From contig JAEZIW010000129.1 of the NCBI GenBank assembly GCA_023436525.1, positions 1 to 6,709 on the forward strand: a stretch of 6,709 bases of DNA, read 5' to 3'. The DNA is from Bacillota bacterium. GTDB taxonomy: Bacteria > Bacillota > Clostridia > Christensenellales > SZUA-584. A program made the position numbers and the translations under genes. This document shows positions 1-5,778 of this stretch, piece by piece. The notes beneath the pieces are model-generated. The model was not told where the DNA came from, did not search any database, and saw only the letters and a list, made by a program, of their open reading frames with translations. Numbering within the stretch: position 1 is the stretch's first letter; every line of letters starts with the position of its first letter.

Positions 1-569
1 ATCCGCCCGCTCCGGCGCTGAATGAGATCTCGGCGACAGAGCGAAGAATACTCGCTATCTATTCAATCGCGAACACCATCACCGAGATGGGAAAATACTC
101 GCGCGTGCAGATCAACGTGCAGCGTAACAACAACAGCAACGGCATTATGCAAAGTGAGGTGGGTATCAGCAGTGAAGATAAGCTGCTTGATGCGCTCACG
201 TGGAACGGTGATTTGATATTAACGCCCGAAAAAACACTGGAAAGGGCACTCGATTCGTATTACAAAAAGAATTGGGCTCAGTTGTACAGCTATACGGCTT
301 ACTCGGATATTGACGGCACATTGAAACCCGATAGTGACGATTTTTCCGCTGAGCTGAACGAAACAGACTATCAGCTCGATTCGTTCCTGCCGATGGGCGT
401 GAATGTATCAAGTGACGGACAGTCGGCGGTGGTGCTGCTCAATTACAAAATTAAAACGCGCAACGGAGACATTGAGCGGACAATGATTCCTGTGATTATG
501 GTGAGGGAAGAGGAGCTGTGGAAGGTATCTTATTCGTCAATTGTCAACGTGCTGATCAACGTGGGGTGA
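1..569 (+). CDS. GerMN-domain protein with extra C-terminal domain (5' partial)
   Basis: The reading frame is open from the left window edge (first full codon at position 3) to the TGA at 567-569, giving 188 visible residues of a gene whose start lies upstream. Residues ~6-40 (LNEISATERR, then IYSIANTITE and VQINV) match the last helix and strand of a GerMN domain and resemble the third repeat of the next gene (FAMVNTVTAMDGINKVQFLV). After a short polar linker, residues ~60-188 look like a compact alpha+beta domain: a helix (LERALDSYYKKNWAQLYSY), an acidic stretch, then alternating strands ending in EELWKVSYSS. That pattern suggests an NTF2-like or similar accessory fold, which is an inference from pattern only. 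The internal ATG at 87 would cut through the GerMN tail, so it is not the real start. Spacing to the next gene is 4 bases, implying one operon. By family it is probably an exported spore or envelope protein, but the signal peptide is not visible here. Confidence 0.8.
   Translation, partial: PPAPALNEISATERRILAIYSIANTITEMGKYSRVQINVQRNNNSNGIMQSEVGISSEDKLLDALTWNGDLILTPEKTLERALDSYYKKNWAQLYSYTAYSDIDGTLKPDSDDFSAELNETDYQLDSFLPMGVNVSSDGQSAVVLLNYKIKTRNGDIERTMIPVIMVREEELWKVSYSSIVNVLINVG
563..569 (+). promoter_or_regulatory. Ribosome binding site overlapping the upstream stop codon
   Basis: GGGGTGA lies just before the ATG at 574 and includes the TGA stop of the upstream gene. It resembles the 3' part of the consensus AGGAGGTGA, with only 4 bases left before the ATG. 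Ribosomes finishing the upstream gene would sit on this site, so the two GerMN genes are probably translationally coupled. Confidence 0.55.
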
Positions 570-573
570 TAAA

Positions 574-2130
574 ATGAAGCGATTCTCTGCCTGGGTGCTG
601 GCGGTGTGCATGCTGCTCTCAGGCTGCGGCGTGATACAGGATGCCAAAGGTGCCGGACGGGAGATTCCCGACGGTACGCTTGATTTGAGCGGAATCGATT
701 CGATGGTCAGCACCAAGAAAGCGGCTGTTTATTTCCTCAACAGCGAAACCCAAACGCTGACAGCGGACGTTCGGCTGCTGAACATAAAGCAGGACAGAAA
801 CCCCGCAGAAACGGCGGTGCAGGCGCTGCTGACCGGTCCGTCCAGCAACAGCCTCGCAGGTGTCGCGCCGGAGGGAATGACACTGGATTCTATCGAGTTT
901 TCCAACGGCGTGGCAAATGTTTATATTAAATACGACGGCCTGCCAATGACGGCCGAACAAAAATATATGCTGGAGCTGGCGATAACAAATACCATTGTCG
1001 ATATTCTTGGGGCAACCGGGGTGAATGTTTTTTATAACGGGCTGCGAGAAGGCTTGCAAGGATATCCGTATGGACCGCTTAAAAAACAGACTGTAAGGGT
1101 GGATGAAGCCTTCGCCAGCGCAAGGGGTAAATATGTTTTGGAGGATACAACCGTACCGGATGCCAATGCGGCGGCTTCACCGCTGCCTTCTGTGACCGTT
1201 GGCCCGGTTGAAACAGGAACGGTACCCGATGTTACGAGAACCATTGATATCAACACCGTGCTTTATTTCGTTTCGGCGAGCGGAGATTATATACTGCCGG
1301 AGGTGCGATCTATAACGTATACTGTTACGGCTTCGGGCAACAACACCGCAAGCTATATTTCATCTATTATTGATGAGCTGAAAAAGGGGCCTAAAAACAC
1401 AAATGTGATGAATAGCCCGCTGATGTTCGGTACGGCGCTCACGGCTGATCCTGTTGTGGTGGCGAATGATGATTCAACCATTGACGTTGAGCTGCACTTC
1501 GGTTCATTGCCCTCTGGCGTTGTCTATGCAGACTCCAAGGAGATGCGTTTGTCGTTTGCGGCGCTGGTATACAGCATTACCGGTTTTGTGCCGGGCACCA
1601 GAGAAATTCGTTTTTTTGCAGGCAACGCACAGATGGAAACGGGATACGGCAGCGTTGGTGCAAAAAGAAGCGATTATTACGGGTTTGTCGGTTCAAGCGC
1701 ACCGCTATATTTCCAATATGCCAATTCGGGTCTGCTGCTTGAGGTGTCGCGCAGCATGGAGCAGGGTAAAATATGGAGCGCACTGGAACGTGTGCGCGCG
1801 CTGATGCGCGGGCCTCAAACGGGCGATGGAAACAATGTGACAACAGTGCAGTACTCGGGGATGACAGAGGGTGATATACTTGCTGTCAATGTTTCGGGAG
1901 ATACAGCTTATATCAATTTGTCTCACAACTTCAAAGAAGCCTGCGACGGGCTTTCGGATAAGAATGAGATGCTGCTTGTTTTTGCAATGGTGAATACGGT
2001 GACGGCGATGGACGGTATCAATAAGGTGCAGTTTCTCGTGGAGGGGGAGCAGACGGACAGCCTTGCCGGGCATTTAAACATATCCGATCCGTTTTTGAGG
2101 AATTACGGCATTATCAAAAACAATTCTTAA
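574..2130 (+). CDS. Triple GerMN-domain lipoprotein (sporulation/germination type)
   Basis: A 518-residue exported protein. The N-terminus has a basic start (MKRF), a hydrophobic stretch and a lipobox LSGC with the lipidated cysteine at residue 18, so it should be anchored outside the cytoplasmic membrane. Three GerMN-like repeats follow at about 50-158, 228-352 and 376-505. Each opens with a Y-F strand (VYFLN, LYFVS, LYFQY) and carries a helix ending in a GP turn (LLTGP at 85-89, LKKGP at 269-273, LMRGP at 410-414); each ends in a helix and strand such as VNTVTAMDGINKVQFLV. A Pro/Thr/Ala-rich linker at ~190-226 separates repeats 1 and 2. Known family: GerM of Bacillus subtilis, a lipoprotein with two GerMN domains, is needed for SpoIIQ localisation during engulfment and for germination. 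Three repeats is longer than that. The third is the closest to consensus and the second the most diverged. I infer a sporulation or envelope role; not all GerMN proteins are sporulation proteins, so I give no symbol. Confidence 0.88.
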   Translation: MKRFSAWVLAVCMLLSGCGVIQDAKGAGREIPDGTLDLSGIDSMVSTKKAAVYFLNSETQTLTADVRLLNIKQDRNPAETAVQALLTGPSSNSLAGVAPEGMTLDSIEFSNGVANVYIKYDGLPMTAEQKYMLELAITNTIVDILGATGVNVFYNGLREGLQGYPYGPLKKQTVRVDEAFASARGKYVLEDTTVPDANAAASPLPSVTVGPVETGTVPDVTRTIDINTVLYFVSASGDYILPEVRSITYTVTASGNNTASYISSIIDELKKGPKNTNVMNSPLMFGTALTADPVVVANDDSTIDVELHFGSLPSGVVYADSKEMRLSFAALVYSITGFVPGTREIRFFAGNAQMETGYGSVGAKRSDYYGFVGSSAPLYFQYANSGLLLEVSRSMEQGKIWSALERVRALMRGPQTGDGNNVTTVQYSGMTEGDILAVNVSGDTAYINLSHNFKEACDGLSDKNEMLLVFAMVNTVTAMDGINKVQFLVEGEQTDSLAGHLNISDPFLRNYGIIKNNS

Positions 2131-2334
2131 CCGGCGGCTGGCAGAGAATTTGTTGTTATTTACGCTGTTTGCTCCAGCAAAAGATCCAAAGCCACCGGAA
2201 TGCCTGTATTGGCATTGTCATAAGTTACATAAAAAACGATCAATGACACGCATTCTACCCGCGTTGCGGGATGACAGCACTGTTGGAATGACCACGATTG
2301 CAGTTGTTTTCGTTTGCTGATGACGCCAAAGCTT

Positions 2335-2358
2335 TCGGCTATGCAGCCGATTCTATTT
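2335..2358 (+). terminator. Candidate terminator for the GerMN lipoprotein gene
   Basis: TCGGCT and AGCCGA form a perfect 6-base stem around an ATGC loop, followed by the T-rich tail TTCTATTT. The stem is short, the tail is interrupted and the site is about 200 bases beyond the stop codon, so the call is weak. It is the only plus-strand hairpin in the gap with a T-rich tail. Confidence 0.3.
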
Positions 2359-2370
2359 CGTGTATACACG
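2359..2370. repeat. 12-base perfect palindrome CGTGTATACACG
   Basis: CGTGTATACACG reads the same on both strands with no spacer. It follows directly after the candidate plus-strand terminator. Perfect spacer-free palindromes of this length are more typical of dimeric protein-binding sites than of RNA hairpins, but it lies in a convergent gap away from any promoter I can see, so its role is unknown. Confidence 0.5.
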
Positions 2371-2484
2371 ACCGGTTGACCAAAATATGCTGCTTTTGCT
2401 TAACATACAAGACCTTGTCTGACAAGGATAAAGCCAGTTCAGGGTTTTATCTCAAATAGCTTCGCTTTGCGGCATTTGGAAGCG

Positions 2485-2510
2485 AAAAAACACAGACATG
2501 GCCCATCTGC
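2485..2510 (-). terminator. Candidate terminator for asnB
   Basis: Read on the minus strand, GCAGAT and GTCTGT can pair as a 6-base stem (including two G-U pairs) around a 7-base loop, followed by G and then six T residues. It starts about 65 bases beyond the asnB stop codon. The uridine tract is good but the stem is weak, so confidence is moderate. Confidence 0.4.
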
Positions 2511-2576
2511 CGACTATTCCCGGGCGGGGTGGAACGGGGATAGCATCGATAGGTGACAGGGAAAACAGAGCGATTA

Positions 2577-4412
2577 TTAAATTTCAATCTCCACCTTATA
2601 ATCTTCCAGCCACATATTAAGTTGCAGCAAAAACGCAAACAGCTGCGGCCCCGTCATGAGCTGCCCGAACCACGGCGTTATGAGGCTCAGCGAATTCAGC
2701 ATTTCTTCCACGGACTGTTTGTTTATCAGCGCGTGTATCGGCGCATGAGGGTCAGCCAGCACAGCTTTAAGCGCAGCGGAAACCAGCCGCGTGTATTCGG
2801 GATGGTGTGTTTTGGGGTAGGGGCTTTTCTTGCGGTTGTACACGCTTTCGGGCAGCAGGTCTTTCACGGCAAGGCGCAGTATCCCCTTTTCCATGCCGCC
2901 TATGTTCTTAATGCTCCACGGTATGTTCCACGCGTACTCGGCAATGCGGTGATCGCAGAACGGTACACGCACCTCAAGCCCGCAAGCCATACTCATTCTG
3001 TCCTTGCGGTCGAGCAGATTCGCCATGAACCATTTGATGTTCAGGTAAAACATCTGGCGGCGGCGGCGCTCAATCGGCGTTTCATTGCCGAGCAGCGGCG
3101 TTTCTTCAACGGTGTCAAAATACCGCTCCTTGGCGTAGCTTTCTATTGGCAGCTGCTTAAGTGCCTTTGCCATCACGCTGCGTCGCAGCTCAAGCGAATT
3201 GGCCCACGGGAACATATCGAGGTTGAGCAGCTCGTCTCGGTAAAACCATGGGTATCCGCCGAATATCTCATCCGCACATTCCCCGGACAGCGCCACGGTG
3301 GCGTGTTTTTTTATTTCCCGGCAGAACAGAAGCAGGCTCGAATCCACATCGGCCATGCCCGGCAGATCACGGGCGGTCATCGCTGCACGAAGAGAGTCGA
3401 CCAGCTCGCCCGAATCGAAAAGACACGTGATATGCTCGCTGCCGATATGGCGGCGCATGATGTCAATGTATTCGGGGTCAGCGTTCGGCTGAAAAACGCT
3501 TTTTGAGAAATATTTATCGTTGTCTTTGTAGTCAATAGAAAATGTATTCAGCTTTTCGTTCTTTTCAGCGGCGCAGGCAGCGGCTATTGCTGAGAGTGTA
3601 CTGGAATCGACACCGCCCGATAAAAACGTGCACACGGGCACATCCGCCACCATTTGCCGCCGTGCTGAATCGATGATGAGGCCGCGCAGTGTTTCGGTGG
3701 TTTTGTGAAGGCTGTCGGTATGCTCTGCGCAGGCAAATTGCCAATACTTATGCACGTAGGTGCCGAGCGGAGAATACGTCATGCACTCGCCCGGGCGCAG
3801 ATCTTCAATGCCCTTAAAAAATGTTTTGCCTGCTGTGCGCGCGGGCGCCAGCGCGAAAAGTTCAAGCAGGCCGTTTTCATCGAGCACGGGGGAAACCTTT
3901 GGGTGCGCAAGCAGGGCTTTTATTTCGGAGCTGAAAAGCAGTGCGTGGCCGCAGCGCGTGATAAACAGCGGTTTTACGCCCATTCTGTCTCGCGCCAAGA
4001 ATATGCGTTGTTTTTTTTCGTCCCAGATGGCGAAGGCGAAGATACCGTTTAAGCGTTCCACACACGAAGGGCCCCATTCCACATAGGCCATCAGCAGCAC
4101 CTCGGTGTCTGAGTGGGTCATGAACGAGTGGCCTTTATCAGACAGTTCGGCCTTCAGCTCCGGCGTATTGTACAATTCGCCGTTATAAACGATGGTGTAT
4201 GTATTGGTGCCGATGCTGCGTGTCATCGGCTGGCTGCCGCCTGCCGGGTCTACCACGGTTAAACGCCGGTGCCCGAGAGCCGCCTGATGTGTTAAGAACA
4301 TACCTGCCGAATCTGGGCCTCGGTGACTGATGGCATCCATCATGGCTGTGAGCGTTGCACACTCCTTGAGCATATCGTTTTCAAAATCTACAATCCCTGC
4401 GATTCCACACAT
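2577..4412 (-). CDS. asnB: Asparagine synthetase, glutamine-hydrolysing
   Basis: A 611-residue cytoplasmic enzyme making asparagine from aspartate, ATP and glutamine. The start is the ATG at 4410-4412 because it puts Cys2 (MCGIAG) directly after the initiator; this cysteine is the N-terminal nucleophile of class II amidotransferases and is exposed when Met is removed. An in-frame TTG at 4416-4418 would bury it. Glutaminase domain, ~1-205: HRGPDS (30-35), GHRRL (47-51), YNGELYN (76-82), SDTEVLL (101-107) and ARDRMGVKPLF (140-150). Synthetase domain, ~235-600: ATP-binding PP-loop SGGVDS (265-270), SGECADEIFGGY (376-387), DRKDRMSM then LEVRVPF (468-485) and RKKSPYP (527-533). All expected active-site motifs are intact. 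Length fits the ~610-residue Firmicute type; Bacillus subtilis AsnO is of similar size, but I cannot assign orthology. It is a single gene, divergent from the transporter operon, with a structured leader. Confidence 0.96.
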   Translation of the reverse strand: MCGIAGIVDFENDMLKECATLTAMMDAISHRGPDSAGMFLTHQAALGHRRLTVVDPAGGSQPMTRSIGTNTYTIVYNGELYNTPELKAELSDKGHSFMTHSDTEVLLMAYVEWGPSCVERLNGIFAFAIWDEKKQRIFLARDRMGVKPLFITRCGHALLFSSEIKALLAHPKVSPVLDENGLLELFALAPARTAGKTFFKGIEDLRPGECMTYSPLGTYVHKYWQFACAEHTDSLHKTTETLRGLIIDSARRQMVADVPVCTFLSGGVDSSTLSAIAAACAAEKNEKLNTFSIDYKDNDKYFSKSVFQPNADPEYIDIMRRHIGSEHITCLFDSGELVDSLRAAMTARDLPGMADVDSSLLLFCREIKKHATVALSGECADEIFGGYPWFYRDELLNLDMFPWANSLELRRSVMAKALKQLPIESYAKERYFDTVEETPLLGNETPIERRRRQMFYLNIKWFMANLLDRKDRMSMACGLEVRVPFCDHRIAEYAWNIPWSIKNIGGMEKGILRLAVKDLLPESVYNRKKSPYPKTHHPEYTRLVSAALKAVLADPHAPIHALINKQSVEEMLNSLSLITPWFGQLMTGPQLFAFLLQLNMWLEDYKVEIEI

Positions 4413-4467
4413 AAACAAAAGCCCCCATCAATCATCATTCTACTTTTCAGTATATGAACAGGGGCTT
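4410..4467 (-). promoter_or_regulatory. asnB leader hairpin sequestering the ribosome binding site
   Basis: On the minus strand, AAGCCCCTGTT (4457-4467) can pair with GATGGGGGCTT (4419-4429) in an 11-base stem that includes three G-U pairs. The 27-base loop contains a small inner hairpin, TACT-GAAA-AGTA (4441-4452), closed by a GNRA tetraloop. The right arm contains GGGGG, the only Shine-Dalgarno-like sequence for the asnB ATG (9 bases away), and is followed by TTTTGTTT, which runs into the ATG. The structure could block ribosome loading or act as an attenuator. The same DNA read on the plus strand gives only 7 pairs, because the wobble pairs are lost, which favours a minus-strand RNA. The leader is too short for a full T-box. 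No confident minus-strand promoter was found. Confidence 0.5.
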
Positions 4468-4492
4468 GGTGCGTGACAGCTTGAATACGGCG

Positions 4493-4521
4493 TTGCATCT
4501 GCCAAGAAAATGAATTAAAAT
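4493..4521 (+). promoter_or_regulatory. Probable sigma-A promoter for the transporter S component operon
   Basis: TTGCAT (4493-4498) and TAAAAT (4516-4521) are separated by 17 bases. The -10 matches TATAAT at five of six positions and the -35 matches TTGACA at three. Transcription would start near 4528, leaving a leader of about 23 bases before the TTG start at 4551. The surrounding sequence is A-rich, as expected upstream of a start site. Confidence 0.5.
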
Positions 4522-4538
4522 ATTGAAAAAGACAATTT

Positions 4539-4544
4539 AGGAGG
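4539..4544 (+). promoter_or_regulatory. Ribosome binding site AGGAGG fixing a TTG start
   Basis: AGGAGG is a full consensus Shine-Dalgarno sequence 6 bases before TTG at 4551. The next in-frame ATG would remove the first membrane segment of the protein, so this site decides the start. Confidence 0.85.
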
Positions 4545-4550
4545 ACTGCA

Positions 4551-5048
4551 TTGACTAAGAGGAACCATACCAAGACGCTCGTGATATCGAGCATACTGGC
4601 CGCACTTATTTTTGTATTTACGTTTTTAGTCCGCATACCCGTCAATACGAGCGGTGCTTACATGAATATCGGTGACAGTGTGATTTACTGCTCCGGCATG
4701 CTCGTCAGCGCGCCATGGGCGGCAGCAGCGGCGGGTATCGGCAGCATGCTGGCCGATATATTGCTGGGCGGCGGCATTTATATTCCTGCGACGCTGGTCA
4801 TCAAGGCGCTGATGGGCCTTGTGTGCGCAATGATGATGAAAAAAGTGGGTCTTGGCAAGTTTTTTCTTGCATGCATCCTCGGTGGTGCCATCATGACGGT
4901 AGGGTACGGTGTGTTTGAATGGGTGGTTTTCGGCTGGACATATGCCGCAGGCACGCTGCCGTTTAACCTGCTGCAGTGGGCGGCGGGTGTGACAGTGGCC
5001 GTTGCCGTTTATTACCCGGTAAAAAGAACAAAAGGGATATTGGTATGA
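4551..5048 (+). CDS. ECF transporter S component (substrate-binding membrane subunit)
   Basis: A 165-residue integral membrane protein starting at TTG after a consensus ribosome binding site. Likely membrane segments are ~9-29, 47-72, 77-96, 103-127 and 136-157; short basic ends (MTKRN, KRTKG) flank them. The stretch GAYMNIGDSVIY (35-46), then a glycine/alanine-rich helix ending SMLADILLGG (65-74) and IPATLVIKALMGL (78-90) is the signature of the ECF_ribofla_trS / HmpT-like S-component family. Such S components bind a vitamin or precursor and hand it to a shared EcfA-EcfA'-EcfT module. No ATPase or EcfT gene is in the window, so it is probably a group II (shared-module) S component. The substrate cannot be told from sequence: riboflavin, pyridoxine or a thiamine precursor are all possible. 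It is the first gene of a probable operon; its stop overlaps the next start. Confidence 0.87.
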   Translation: MTKRNHTKTLVISSILAALIFVFTFLVRIPVNTSGAYMNIGDSVIYCSGMLVSAPWAAAAAGIGSMLADILLGGGIYIPATLVIKALMGLVCAMMMKKVGLGKFFLACILGGAIMTVGYGVFEWVVFGWTYAAGTLPFNLLQWAAGVTVAVAVYYPVKRTKGILV

Positions 5049-5776
5049 AATTGACATGTATCGGTCGTTACGGGCCGTACCCGCGCGCGGGAGGCAGCAC
5101 CTCTTGCTATCTGTTGTCGCATAACGGAAAAAACATTGTGATCGATATGGGCTGCGGCTCATTAACACGGCTTCTTGGGCTGATTCGCCCGGCCGATATC
5201 GACGCGCTGCTGCTTTCGCACCTGCATGCCGACCATATGGGCGACGTGCTGACGCTGCGCTACGCGCTGGATGCTGCGAAGAAGATGGGGCATAGAACGC
5301 AGCCTTTGCTCAGTTACTTACCGGCTCAGCCGGAAACGGAATCCGCTCTGATTCAATCGCACGGCATGATCGATGCGCACATCATTGAAGACGGCATGAC
5401 GGTGACGATTTGCGGCATGAATGTAAGCTTCGCGCTGATGCCGCACCCGGTACCGAGCTACGCCATGCGGTTTGAGGCAGACGGCAAGGTCTTCGTGTTT
5501 TCGGGCGACACGCGCGAAACGGACAAGCTGGCACCGTTTGCGGCGGGTGCCGATCTGCTGCTGATGGAAGCGGCATTTCTCTCGCGCGACAAAACACCCG
5601 GCGCGCCGCATGTGGATGCGGTGGAGGCGGGTACCATTGCGCTGAACGCGCAGGCGAAGCGCATGCTGGTCACACACATTTTTCCCGAATACAACGAGTA
5701 TGACATTTTAAATGAGGTGAAAAAAAGCTTCCCGTCAGCCGAGCTGATTGAGGAAATGCGCTCTTACGAGGTTTAG
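5045..5776 (+). CDS. Metallo-beta-lactamase-fold hydrolase, RNase Z/YhfI-like
   Basis: A 243-residue cytoplasmic protein. The ATG at 5045 overlaps the upstream TGA as ATGA and has AAAGGG 8 bases before it; the frame is open further upstream, but that would overlap the transporter gene much more. The fold's motifs are complete: the first strand and GGSTSCYLL (16-24), VIDMGCGS (32-39), the metal motif SHLHADHMGD with His59, His61, Asp63 and His64, His134 (MPHPVPSYAMRF), Asp155 (FSGDT), His189 (PHVDAVEAG) and His211 (LVTHIFPEY). His189 and the HxxxxEAG context are typical of the RNase Z-like branch, which includes Bacillus subtilis YhfI and phosphodiesterases. All metal ligands are present, so it should be active with two zinc or similar ions. 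The substrate is unknown; a nucleic acid or cyclic phosphodiester is likely by family. It lacks the long RNase Z exosite arm as far as I can see. Confidence 0.88.
   Translation: MKLTCIGRYGPYPRAGGSTSCYLLSHNGKNIVIDMGCGSLTRLLGLIRPADIDALLLSHLHADHMGDVLTLRYALDAAKKMGHRTQPLLSYLPAQPETESALIQSHGMIDAHIIEDGMTVTICGMNVSFALMPHPVPSYAMRFEADGKVFVFSGDTRETDKLAPFAAGADLLLMEAAFLSRDKTPGAPHVDAVEAGTIALNAQAKRMLVTHIFPEYNEYDILNEVKKSFPSAELIEEMRSYEV
5768..5772 (+). promoter_or_regulatory. Ribosome binding site GAGGT for comEC
   Basis: GAGGT lies within the last codons of the hydrolase gene, 6 bases before GTG at 5779. It supports the GTG as start and implies translational coupling. A second weaker site, AAAGG at 5797-5801, lies 7 bases before the in-frame ATG at 5809. 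Confidence 0.45.
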
Positions 5777-5778
5777 CC

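Larger units (their letters stand above)
2131..2576. other. Convergent intergenic gap with several hairpins, no convincing gene
   Basis: This 446-base gap lies between the 3' ends of the GerMN lipoprotein gene and asnB. I see no ORF with a ribosome binding site and recognisable protein. It holds a string of short inverted repeats: AATGCC/GGCATT (2199-2216), CCCGC/GCGGG (2258-2270), TCGGCT/AGCCGA (2335-2350), a perfect 12-base palindrome (2359-2370), CCTTGTC/GACAAGG (2413-2427), TTCGCTT/AAGCGAA (2461-2486) and CTATTCCCG/CGGGGATAG (2514-2543, one G-U). Two of these areas have T-rich tails and are listed as candidate terminators. The remainder may be a worn repeat element or gene remnant. Confidence 0.6.

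Noticed and set aside
22..216. Plus-strand 64-codon ORF at the left edge
   Set aside because: It overlaps, in another frame, the open frame that continues into the supported GerMN-fusion gene and carries its domain motifs.
619..1059. Minus-strand ORF opposite the GerMN lipoprotein gene
   Set aside because: Antisense shadow of a well-supported coding region, with no ribosome binding site and no recognisable domain.
2160..2369. 69-codon minus-strand ORF in the convergent gap, ending VALDLLLEQTA
   Set aside because: Its GTG start has no ribosome binding site before it, the product matches no family I know, and it spans several inverted repeats. It may be a gene relic, but I cannot support it as a gene.
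2461..2486. TTCGCTT/AAGCGAA hairpin as a terminator
   Set aside because: Neither strand has a T-run on the 3' side of the stem: on the plus strand it is followed by A residues, and on the minus strand the T-run comes before the stem.
2553..3506. Long plus-strand ORF (317 codons) opposite asnB
   Set aside because: It lies wholly antisense to the intact, motif-complete asparagine synthetase; the composition is rich in His, Arg and Gln as expected for a shadow frame.
4410..4550. T-box or other known riboswitch upstream of asnB
   Set aside because: Only 138 bases separate the divergent starts, too short for a full T-box plus promoter, and I see no T-box consensus. Only the simple hairpin is reported.
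4626..5168. 180-codon minus-strand ORF across the transporter and hydrolase genes
   Set aside because: It runs antisense to two supported genes and its product is a low-plausibility Arg/His/Cys-rich chain.
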